From Escarpia spicata (Eukaryota; Annelida; Polychaeta; Sabellida; Siboglinidae): a DNA stretch of 64,000 bases. Under the pieces are notes generated by a model. That model was not told the DNA's origin. It saw nothing but the letters and a program-made list of their open reading frames with translations, and ran no database searches. Below, in pieces: positions 11,274 through 22,900 of the stretch. The stretch lies in contig OZ023209.1 in NCBI GenBank assembly GCA_963995525.1, positions 8,357,388 to 8,421,387 of the forward strand, written 5' to 3'. Numbering within the stretch: position 1 is the first letter of the stretch; every line of letters starts with the position of its first letter. The position numbers and the translations under genes were made by a program.

Positions 11274-13935
11274 ATTAAATTTAAAAAAAAATACTTTCCA
11301 TTATTTAAATTATATGTGGACATAAAATAAATTATACGTAAACTGCTTATAGGTATGGTAGAAAGAAAATGTTTACTAATTAGATGTTCTAGGCATGTGT
11401 TCATACATTAAATATATATTTTTATGGTGCAAAGAACCTTGTATATTGGCAGTAAATACGTCTTCTTTTATTACAAATATTCTATTATATTATTACAAAC
11501 AGATACAATTTCATAAGCATAAGAACCATTGTATTTTCTTCAAAGTTTGTTACCATGGCCTGGGTGACGGAGGCATGTGTGATGAATTTACTGTTTGTGA
11601 CCTTTGGCATTGTTGGTATTTAATGTTATAAATACATATTTTCATTTATAATGTGTCCCAGTTCTAACATTTACAGATATACATGGATTAAATAAAACGT
11701 GTACATAGTGTAGATGGGTCGACTGACATTATTGGAGTATAGATTGAAACGGATTACGTTTCGTTTTACAAGATCGGCAAGCTGATGATGGGCGATAATA
11801 GGGAACCCGCGGCCGCAAGGGCGGTTAACGGTGCTCTTCTAAAGCTTATATGTAATATCAACTACAGGCAAGACCCAAGAAAATTATAGTTAAACAGTTG
11901 TTGTTGTCTAGTCAGTGCAAGGCATGATTTAAACAACCCCTTTCGCTTTGTTTTCCGAGCGGCCTTGCCCTACGAGTACATCCAAATACATGAGATTTAC
12001 TAGCTCGGACTCATCTTATTTTAATATAAATGCACTGTAAACATGATGTCTACTATTGGCCAATAAAAGCCGTACTATCCTGTACCCCATTAGTGTCAAA
12101 TTTCACAAAGGCGTGATCCAGCCAACGGATGCTGGATGCTTAATAAATGATAAGCTCCCCTGGCCCTAGCCTAGCGCAGCGTTAGCTGGGGAGCAGCTGG
12201 TAGGCGACTATCCTAGCTGTGCTGAGAGTTGCTGCTGGTATGCATATGCATTGGTCCCACTTTAATTACAACTGCATGTGCCTAAGTATAACTTAAATGT
12301 TCTTTATGATTTCATCCCATGGAGATGTCCACATAATCCACCCGATTTCTGACACCTTTCCACTATGTGCAAGTGGCTTGTGCTTGTATGTAGCTGGCAA
12401 TTGCAATTAAATTGGAGCTAGTATAAATAGGAGTGCAATTGAAGGGTGTCTGACAGGAAAGAGATGCAGCATATATTGAGGACCACAGCGGAAATAACAT
12501 TTTAATAAAGAAAATGAGGTAGTTTATTTAATTTAAATTATATTTCAATTTACTCAAAATGTGTCCATTGCAATCCAAATTCTGCTTATTTGAAATATTT
12601 CAATTCCAATTAAGGCTTGACCCCACTGACTTAATTTGTCTAGGTCAACTTTACTCCTCGCTGTCCTCCTGGATGTCACATCCCTCCATTTTGTCCTATC
12701 CAAAGCACATAGCTCTGCTGTTAACAGCGGGAGCCCAGTGTCATGTTTTATTTGGTCGTTCCAACTTTTATGTGGTCTTCCTCATTTTTTGTGTCCAATT
12801 AAAGAATCGTTCCAATTCATTTTTGAATTGACCCAAGTCCTGCTACCCAAATATATTAGTTTTAATGTCAGGGTCCTCAGCTATAACAGTAAGTTTGTGT
12901 TTACAATCAGAATGGATTCTTTAAAATGACAAAATGCATGTACAGCAGTTGAAACCAACTTTCAACAGTTGAAATTCAACTATTCATACAGAATCAGTTA
13001 AATTTCAACTGAAACTCGGTTGAGTTTCAACTAAACATTTTTGTTTGGGAATAATCAGACACGTAATTATTGGTATTTCCTAGTCGTTCAACTGGTCTGA
13101 TGGATGGTACAATCATTACCAGCCAACTCTATTACACTAATTCAGCAAATTTTCATACATTGCATAGATCTGTCGAGTAGCGTAGTCAATTTTCGTACAT
13201 TTGAGTTTCTCATAAAGTGAACAGTTAATTTTATCCCTGTATTTCCTGTTACAAATTTACACAAGCAACATGACTAACTTATAGAATCTAGGCTATAACA
13301 ACAAACTGGCACTGTATCGAGCCTGACATCCCACATAGGCTACTTATGTCAATTACATATCGGTTTAAAACTAATATAATTTTATATCATATTTTGTCAC
13401 TTAGGTCCTACATCAACCTGGATTTCTAGCAATCTTGTAACTGAAATATTGAATTGGTGGTCTAACCTGAAACGATTTTTTAATAGTGGAATCCACGTGC
13501 ATGCCCACCCACTGAACTATTGCAACAGAAAATCATCTTTACAAATATTCACCCTTTTCAAGTTCTCATTGATCCTTATAAAACATACCCGGGAGATCAG
13601 TAATTTCACATTTTATTTACTATAAAATATTGAAGCGTTTACTAGCTTTCTATGTGAATATCATGACGAGATGAGAATGATGAGAGCGACGACACGTACA
13701 CAGAATTTATCTAGTACCTAGGAGCAAATACTCAGTCCTAGCAGCTAGTAGGAGACTCTGAAGAAAGAGGGCTTCATGAAGGCAGTGCATAATAATTTGA
13801 ACATGACCAAAATTTAAATTGATATAAATTTACATCAAAGTAAATAATTGTATAAACATATCGCTATAGTTATAATCTTCATAAAATGCTGCACTCCAGT
13901 AAACGCCAACTCATCTATTACATTGTGGCAACATT

Positions 13936-13941
13936 TTTATT
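13936..13941 (-). promoter_or_regulatory. poly(A) signal of RPL7
   Basis: AATAAA on the minus strand, about 42 bases after the RPL7 stop codon. The 3' untranslated region would be short, as is usual for ribosomal protein genes. Confidence 0.8.
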
Positions 13942-13982
13942 ACAGCGCACATACATGCCCAAATGCTCAGCTTTAAGTGCCC

Positions 13983-16900
13983 TCAGACCATCTTCCTGAG
14001 CAGGTTGTTGACCTTCTCCTCTCTGTCCCCGAAGTCACCGCTGTGCACAAAGTGGTTGTTCTTCTTGCGCCAGCCTCCCAGTGGTGTGTTCAGTTTAAAG
14101 GTCCACAGAAAATTGTTCGCCTCCTTGAAGTGTGGCCCCACTGTGTAGATCTCATGAATCAAGTCCTCCATGCAGATGATGCCAAACTTTCCTGAAACAC
14201 AACCACAGTTGATGTGACATCGTCTCTAGCAACTCCGTGCTCACCAATCAACTGCTTATATACCCTGTATATGCATTAGTCACCCTTTTAACACTTTGGT
14301 GTGGTTGCCATTTTATGGACAAAATTTGTAGGGGGAGCATTTGTACTGGTTCTACACTATATAAAAATTCACTGATTTTCAGCAATGACCTCGGTGAACT
14401 TTTCGTCTCATAAAGATATGCTGCAGTATCGTTTGAACGCATACAATTATCGAATCATTCAATAAATTCATCCTCGCAAGCCAGGGCTCTCTTTGCTATA
14501 CAAAACTAGCCCTGGCAGATATACGCGAAGTGTGGAAGTTAGCTGAGCCAAACTAGTAGGTGACTTCGCCAGTCACAACTGCATCCCCCGTGAGAACAGC
14601 ACAAATACCCGCCCCAATTTAAAGAAGGATAAACGACTTCTGTGAATCCCAGTATAGAATGACCTGTTCGCCCATTAGCACGAGCAGCTTTTGTGTATTC
14701 TAATAATTGCTTCTACCTCCTAAACATTGCATATAACACGAGCCAAGGTTGGTTGAAATTTGTTTTATTATGATCGCATGACCTGCTGCCAACCACTGAT
14801 CAGAAAAAAATTCAGAGTTTCGCAAAGCGATCATCCAGGGGGCACTGCGGACTGGCACCGACATAATCAGCAGCAGCGATCCCTGGCGCGCGAGGATGAA
14901 TACATTTGATAATATGAGACAATTGTGTAACCCAGCCAAGTCTATAATAAATATTTCCACTAACATGATGTACAAGACACTCCAAATACTGCATAACTAG
15001 ATTCATGTTATCAGATATTCAACACAGCAACACCGATAACGGTTGTGAGAGGGCTTGGAGTTTGCACTGCTATGAGTATTGGAGGTATGCAAACTTGGTG
15101 CACGTGATATATCAAGGGCCATATCCTGGGATAAAATGTTCTGCGTTCATAATAACAAATGATGTATGCACTTTCTGATGCTATTGAAAATATTTTCATG
15201 AATCACATAAGAGCGGTCAAGATAAAAAGAACCTAAATTTGCCGTCTTACTGAAACCGCCGAGTGACGGCAGCATGAGACTATGTGACATCACTTGTAGA
15301 AAACAGCCGCGAGCCTGGACTGCCCCGACTGATTGACAGCAGCCCTGTGCGCGACCTGCTTCATGTAAAATGGCAGCCGGTGGGTTGAGAGCAGTGTCTA
15401 TTCTGTTACCAAGGCCAGTGCATACGATGATCAAATATATTTTTGTGAAAGTGACGATGACATTTGAGATTAATATTGTTTCTGCTGATGTTAGATTGCC
15501 TGGTGTCAGTGCGGTGCTACGTATACAGGCCGAGGCATGAACCTGTCGGGAGAGTCCGGCAATGGATCCCGTCCTTTACATACAAAATTTTCTGCCGACA
15601 AATTGGTTCTTTGGGGAAGATGTTCACAAAATTTCCAGTAAAACCCTGAATTGAACACATATGTTCATGAATTATTCATGTTAATAATAAAAACAGCCGA
15701 AATATAATTATAATGAAATAACATTTAGCCACGTAGACTGTGTAACCGGTTCCACGAGTGACGTCACGCATCTGCGCCTTCGGACGTTTCCGGAAAACAG
15801 ACATTTCCAGGTTTGCACTGTGACCGGTCACTGTTTAAGACCAATTTCATCAATGTTTTGTCAAACTTGTGGCTTCGGATTTGTGATAACATTGAATAAC
15901 ACACATGTACAAGTATATTTATATAATTCTCTGGAAAAAACATTTGGACAAGATATGGCCTTTAAATTACACTAAACATGCACTATTGCATCAAGTTGAT
16001 ATTTCAATAACAGAAACAAAGTTTTAGATTATTGGTATGAATACTGACCTAGCTTTTGTTCAATGAAGGCATTGTCAGTGAGAGGAATCCTCCTGCTGTC
16101 CAACTTGCCGAAGCCTCTCTTGTAGATCAGCTCACGCACACTCTTCAGGTTAGGCACGCTACAAGACAAATCAAAACATGTTTACAAATATCATATTTTA
16201 GTTTGTGAAATATTATGCTGCAAATAAAATTTCCGTTATACATCGATCCTTGCATAATTGTGATCAGTTTGAACATTCTAAATGTTTATTATTAGGTAGG
16301 CCCACACACACTAGCAGTGGCTAACAGAGCTGGTGTCAGCCGATTTTACCCGATTTCCAACCCCACATTTCTCTCGGTAAATGTGAGAATATTACATCAA
16401 GACTTATACTGCAATAAAGTTTGTTATCTTTCAGAATGTGGTGTTTTGTTGTTCATTGAATAAAGTATTTACGTGCGCCAGGCGCTGGGAGACAAATGGT
16501 GTTGGCTGGTTTTTGCAAGTGTGAATCGCATCCGTGAAGCCGTTTGTGCGGTATGCTGAGAATGGCTTCTAAAAAGACTTCGCACGTTTCAGTGTCTGTG
16601 TATATTTATAGAAACAACGTCATCGGAAAGCCCGGATTCCGACGATTTCATTGGTGGGTTTTATGTGGGGATTGCCAAAGGATTCTTTTTCTAATTATGG
16701 CATAGAAGTAGATTTTTTTGGGTTTTTTTGTGGCTCTGTTGTAGATGAAGTAGCGATAAAAATCACTCAGAATTATAGCAAATGAAAGGCGAGTGTTTTT
16801 TGTGGCGTTCACTGTTTTTAAGTATAAATTCATACTGTGACGCGTATCTACGTGAAAGTTGGAGGCCTGTCGTGCGATGAACCGGATCGGGCGTAGCCAA

Positions 16901-19900
16901 TGACGGCAGCCGGCTCTGCTGTCGTCGGTCACTCGGGAACGACGATGAAGGATTGTGATATTCGCCGTCTAACAGGTGTGTAACTGTGGCATTTTCTTTA
17001 TTTAATGTTTGATCGAATTGTCGTTTTGTATTTAATTTTCGTATGTCTCGCAAATCTAATGATCTAACCGTCCGCTGTGCGCAGTCCACGGCGGTCTGCC
17101 GTGCGCCGTTAGCTCCCATATCTCAGAAACCATTCAGCAGCTATTTCTCTAATTTTGCATAGATGTATCTTAGGGTAGTTTAACTATATTCAGATGTTTT
17201 GCAATACATGTTGCAGCTATTAATTCCAAATTCAATCAGTATTATGTCATTAATTGTTACTGTTTAAGTGTTTTTAAGTCAAAACGCATGCTATGTATAT
17301 GTACCTTGTGAACAAATAAAGTTTTATCATAGTTCATCTCTTTGTTATTTCCACTCTGGGGGAGGGTGGTAGAGGCAAAATTAGAACAGAAAATGTGTGC
17401 ACATTTTCTTAAACAAGACATTTTCTGCAATCTTGCTACATGCAAGATTGCAGCTCACCAACTCTCCTGCAAGGTTTCTACAACCACTAGAAATCGGCCT
17501 AAATAGCAGAGTATCGGGATGAAATTCAACAGTATTTTTAATAACACATAAACTAATATATATACAATCTTCACAAAACGATCTACTGAAATATTTAATT
17601 TCCAGGTGTATCTTCACTGGCATGCATATAGTCTCCACTAAACATGTCAACATTTTACTTCCATTATAACCCTTAATGATGTGTAATTATGATTCACCAA
17701 AAACATTTAATTAATAATTACAAACTTTTAATTTAGAGAAACAAATGGTCTGTTTCAGATGATGGTCAGTTTCAAGCTCTTAAAACTCGCTTGCTACACA
17801 CTGGAAGACGCAGGCCTCCATCACTTCCTAAAGTCAAGTTCAACAATAGACTTCTGCTACAGTGTCACCATCTAAGACAAGACGGCCAGAAAACATAGCA
17901 GGAACTGAAACACCTTCTCATGAAACTCTTTCCAGACTCCGAATTTCCATCTGTTCAATCCATGGTTGAAACTGCACTCAGTCACTTTGATCTGTGTGAC
18001 TCTTTTTTGTAAGAAGTTCAACATCACTCGTGCTGAGCTGTTAAGAGGATCTTTCACTGACAAACAGCCCTTGTCTTCTTGTCCAGTAGGCATTGTGTCT
18101 GAACTTTGCTACCAAGCAAAATCTGAAGGATGGTGTCATCACTGGATGGCTTGAACGTTTGGTCACCAGTGTGCCCCTGCACCAGCAACTCAAGTATGGG
18201 CTTACCACAATCAAAGAGAATGTCAGACTCCTGCGGAAGGACAGAGGCAAGCCAGGGGGGGAGCAGCTCTCCAGGAATTTCTTGATAGTCCTTTTGGTTC
18301 AGACATGCCAGTTCTCAAGAAATCAAAGCCAGGCAAAGGAAGGAGAGGATCTTCAAAAAGTAAGTCACAGCTGCCACATGAAGACAAAACAACTCGGCCA
18401 GCTGACACAACTGATTTTTGCGATCACATCAGCAAACTACAGGAGGAGGTGTCCAGCTTGAGAGGAAAATTGAACGAGACAGTGCGGGAGTTTCATATTA
18501 AAGATGCTGAGGTTGCTGCGATGCGAGAAGTCCTTGCACAGAAGAAGAAAGAGGCTACTGACCTTGAGCTGCAGGCAAACAGAAAAGACCAGCAACTAAC
18601 TACACACCAACGCAATCTTCAAGCACTTAGGACTCACAATGAAGCCCTCAAGCATGCATTTTCTGACGTGCGGAAAGAGTCTATTCAGCTGAGGAAAACG
18701 AACCTCTACAGTCGATGTCAGCGACTTCGGAGAAAACTATATGAGAAGACTATGCAACTTGCCCACCTGCAAAATTTGAAAGCCAGCTACAAGATGAAAA
18801 AAAACGAAAACATCAGGTTCACTCAAGCCAGGCCGATGCAGTGCAGTAATGCAGACAGTAGCACGTCATCTCTTTCAGGTGGAGTTTCCGGAGAATGCAC
18901 TGCCCTCAAAGACAACAAACGTCAGATATGCCGATCAGACGCATGCTGTCGCAAAAATGCATGTTGCGGAAGAACTTGCAACAAAGAAATTTGATTTGCA
19001 CACAGATGGGACAACGAGAAACAAGAAGTATGTAGGTTTCCAAGTAACACTTGAAGATAAAACAACGCTTGCTTTGGGGTTTTACCCTGTAGCACATGAA
19101 ACAGCACTAACACTGTTGGATCTTGCACTCGCCAAGCTTGCTGAATTCTCATTGCTCTACTCTCCTGATGACTCTGAGAATCGACTGAAAGGAATTCTCA
19201 AGAATATGATCGCAGTCATGATTGACAAAGCTGGAAAAATGAAGCTGTTTGGCAGGCAACTTGAGGAGCGTCGAGAGAAGTCTGCCAAGAACCCACACGA
19301 ACATGTGCGTCTAGAGTTCCTGCACTGTAATGCACATTTCTTGCTGGGACTTTCCACAGCAGCTGAGAAGGCCTTCAAGGAAGTTGCAGACAAAAGGGGT
19401 TTGAAGGGACAACTTGGCTGTGAGACTGTGCCTGCCTTTCAGTTCTACAAATCGCAAGAAGCAGCAGCCTGCAGGTTTGTAAATACAATCGAGATGGAGA
19501 TAACTTACTTAGTCATCTTCGCTCTGATTAGTCATCTTCGCTCTGATAAGAGCTTAGGGCTGAAACAAAGCTTCTCCATCGCACTCTGTTGTTAGCAGGC
19601 TTCTTTGTTTCCTTCCAGGTGGTACCAAACTTTAATTCCTTGGTTGTGGATGTCCAACCTTAACCTTAATACTATACTAGTTTAATTTAATTAACAGGAC
19701 CCCCAGGGGTGATGAACAGTGTGGCTGCCATCAACTTTGGCTGATGTTCTGTGGTCTGCTTGAGAGGACCAGTGCCATCACAAGCTTCCGTAGCAACAGG
19801 TTCAACAACCTGTTTTCTGCAGCAGCAGGGCTGATCCACCAGGCGATTTATAATTTGAATATATCTTTCTCTACGCGTGTGCTTGGGTATTATGTAGGCA

Positions 19901-22900
19901 TAATGTGATCAATATCTTCTCTACATCTTTCTCATCCATTTAAATTGTTCTTACCTGGTAGTGATTAGATTATGATCTATCACTATGTTTTCGACAATTT
20001 ATGGAAAAAAATAATGTAATAAATAATTTACACACATTTCCCAAGGGAGGTCAGTTAGGACTTCCTACTTTGGAGTACAATTTAAATGAATTTTATACAC
20101 CAGTGTTTCTTTGAAAACTCAATGCGTGCACATAAAATGCATGAAATAATAATTACAAATAGTATCAGAAGTCTACAAATCAGTTTAAAGTATTTCTTAT
20201 TATGATTACAGGGATGACATCATCCAGTTCTGTAACCGCAGACCACCTTCCAACTTAAAACAGAGAAGTGTGGAGGCCGATGCAAGGTGCGACGCATTGA
20301 ATGTGATGGTGCTTGGCCTTGCTGTGATGTATGTGTATTTCACTGGACTGTTTTGTAACCTGATCAACAGCAATAAGCATTATCTCGACCAGTACACCTT
20401 CATCCAGCTGATGCACAACCACCTGCAAGAAATTGCTGCCCATCCCGACATGCTACTGGATGACGTCCCAGATGACCTGGAAACCTGTCGGCTACGGAAC
20501 ACGCCAGCATCTCTGATGACAGCAAGCCACTTCTTCTTGCAGTGTTTAAAAATCCCTTGCCCACCACTTCGTGGAAATCATCGAGCGCCAGCTGGCAGAT
20601 TTCCTCCCTGATGGTAAGACAAACTTGCAGCTGACAAACTTGCTAGGAGAGGCTTGTTTTGCAGACCTGGATTATTCTATGTTTAAGAACAGGGGCGCCA
20701 CTCTTCATCATCACCCAACATCCAACATGGCGAAGAGGAACAGACCCGATTTCTCGTTGGCTGTCAACGAAGTCTGCTGAAGAAAAGTCCAGGGTGATGG
20801 CTCAGTCAAGGAAGCTTGGTCCTCAGATGCGCTATGCGGACAGACGTCAGCTTCTTGTTTTGTCCGATCTGCAAGAGGTTATGGAGACAGAAGAGGAGAG
20901 TCGAAAGAAAGAGGTGAGAAAGCTGCAAGCAAGACGGAGAGTAGCAGACGAGGTTCAAGCACAAGGGGGTCCCTGCCATTCACAAAATGATGTTGAAAAT
21001 TTGATGCAGAAGTATGAAACTAAAACAGAGAAAATGAATGCCCTCAAGCTGCAAATCAGGTACCTGAAACTCTTTTTTGAAGTGAAAGACAAACGCCTAC
21101 AGAAGAGCTGGGTGTCAATTTCTCATCATATCTTGAGGAGCAGCAAGGAAGGGATGCATACATTGCACCAGACGACCCAAATCAATTGGATCAAGACCCA
21201 GAGGATGAGTTGCATGAAGAAGAGGATGTGGGAGAATACACAGACCCCCCCTACTCCTTCAACTCGCAGGGACAGACAGTGCCTGTCTTTTATGATGAAG
21301 GTTTCTTCATAGGACAGGTACTGGACATCCACACACCCAGTGAGGCTAGCGTGACCTTCTTGCAGCAGAGAGGAATCTCAAACATATTCATGTGGCCTGG
21401 GTCAGACATGATAGAAAAGGTGGACAGCAAATTTGTTTTCTTTGGTGCGTTTAACCTTGTCCCCCAAAACAGGGTTTGGACTGTTGGCGATGAGGACTGG
21501 GACAAGGTCAGAGTGAAGTGGAGGCAGTTCATAGATACATTTTGTTAACCACAAACAGATTTGCACTATAAGCAGGTAGGTACAGGACACTGCCCTGTTT
21601 TACTTCTTTAGGTACAAGACCAGAATTCTTTCTTATTATCAAACTGTCATCCTTAGGTTTGAACAGTCACCCTGAAGTAGGTATGTTTGACAATGCTTTT
21701 TTGCATGTCAAAATGGAATCTGTGTTATCCTGATCATTTGGATACATGACATATTTCTGTATGATGAAAAATGAATGAGATATGGCCGTTTTCAGGTGGG
21801 ATGTGCTGCGCTGTAAAATTTGGTCATTCGACGCCTGTCAAAATTGAAGATTTTTGTATTTTCAGGGTTCTGTATCTGATTAAGTATAGTCCTGTGCAAG
21901 CTAAAAAAAATTATGCACAAACTAGGTACTGCTGGTAATAATTACTGCAAATTATGGTGTTCTAAGTCTTCATTTTACAAATCTATGGGGGTGGAAACAT
22001 GGCGAATCGTTAAATATGTCAAAATATACCGTTTTGAGGCATTTTCAAGTTATTTTCTCAGAAAATATTAAAGATATTGCAATAACATTTTGCAAGAGAA
22101 CTCAGGTGAATGTGTTCTATCAAATGGTTTAATTACTTTTTAGATATTTTGAAGTTGAAATGTTGGTTGGTTCTACCTATTATACAGTAAACAAACCCAG
22201 TCAAGGTGAGGCCAAGATATAGTGTTTGCATCACTTCCTGCAGATACAGAGCTATGATGGTATGACAGTTGGGCTGTGCTTTGACGAGACATTCTGTAGC
22301 ATTATTCAATGCAACATGAAGCTTTCAAGTGGTCACAGTGGAGCAAATTTGAACTGCTAGTAATACATGCAACTATCAGTTCACTTATGAGATGGCAGCG
22401 AGCTGCATGTGATAAGATGCTTTCTCCAATGTCTTCACTGAAAACTTACCCCCAGGTAATGTAGGGCTCAGCGATTCTCAGCATGTGGATGGTGGCCTTG
22501 TTCAATCTGACGAATGTGCCATTGTTGATCTGGCGTAGGCGGAACAACTGCATCACTTTGCGTGGCCTTGGGTGGATTCCATTTACCCTGCAACAGAGAA
22601 ACAACAATGACGACATGCACCCAAAGAGAAATAGTGGATGGGGACTTAGGCCAGTGCTGGGTTTTAAATCTGGTATCTATCCATTACAGAGTTGTCAACA
22701 TGTTTAACTATCAACCAGTGAGGCTGATTACATACCAGGAAAACATTGAAAACAGCACTTTTATGGGTGTTTGTTGGCAATTTTACGGTACTGTAAACTG
22801 GCACCACACTAATGGATGCAATGTTATGTTCATATCCAATGTAACCAAGTGCGAGTACCAACAATGGCCAAAACGAACAGCACTGAATGTGTTTGACTAC

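Larger units (their letters stand above)
9412..13049. mobile_element. 3.6-kb DNA element with CCCAARCAAAAA terminal inverted repeats, no transposase
   Basis: Left end CCCAAGCAAAAAAGATAGAA; the right end read inversely is CCCAAACAAAAATGTTTAG. Both ends then carry subterminal palindromes with TGAAACTCA/TGAGTTTCA (about 9464-9484 and 13005-13032). Unit 1 of the IL-17 duplication gives the empty site (GAGAAAATGATCGAG near 6523). Flanking bases suggest a very short target duplication, perhaps AA. The inside has no transposase frame. It carries an AT microsatellite, a GC-rich motif block, a long hairpin, a nested MITE and a 37-bp tandem repeat. Superfamily is unknown. Confidence 0.75.
6930..13440 (+). 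repeat. tandem duplication unit 2, interrupted by a 3.6-kb insertion
   Basis: Unit 2 aligns to unit 1 from 6930 to 9411. It resumes at 13050 and ends near 13440, where the TCCTACRTCRACC and ATTTCTA text of the unit 1 end (about 6880-6915) is seen again. The gap is the inserted element 9412-13049. It carries cytokine exon B at 7597-8124. Confidence 0.88.
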
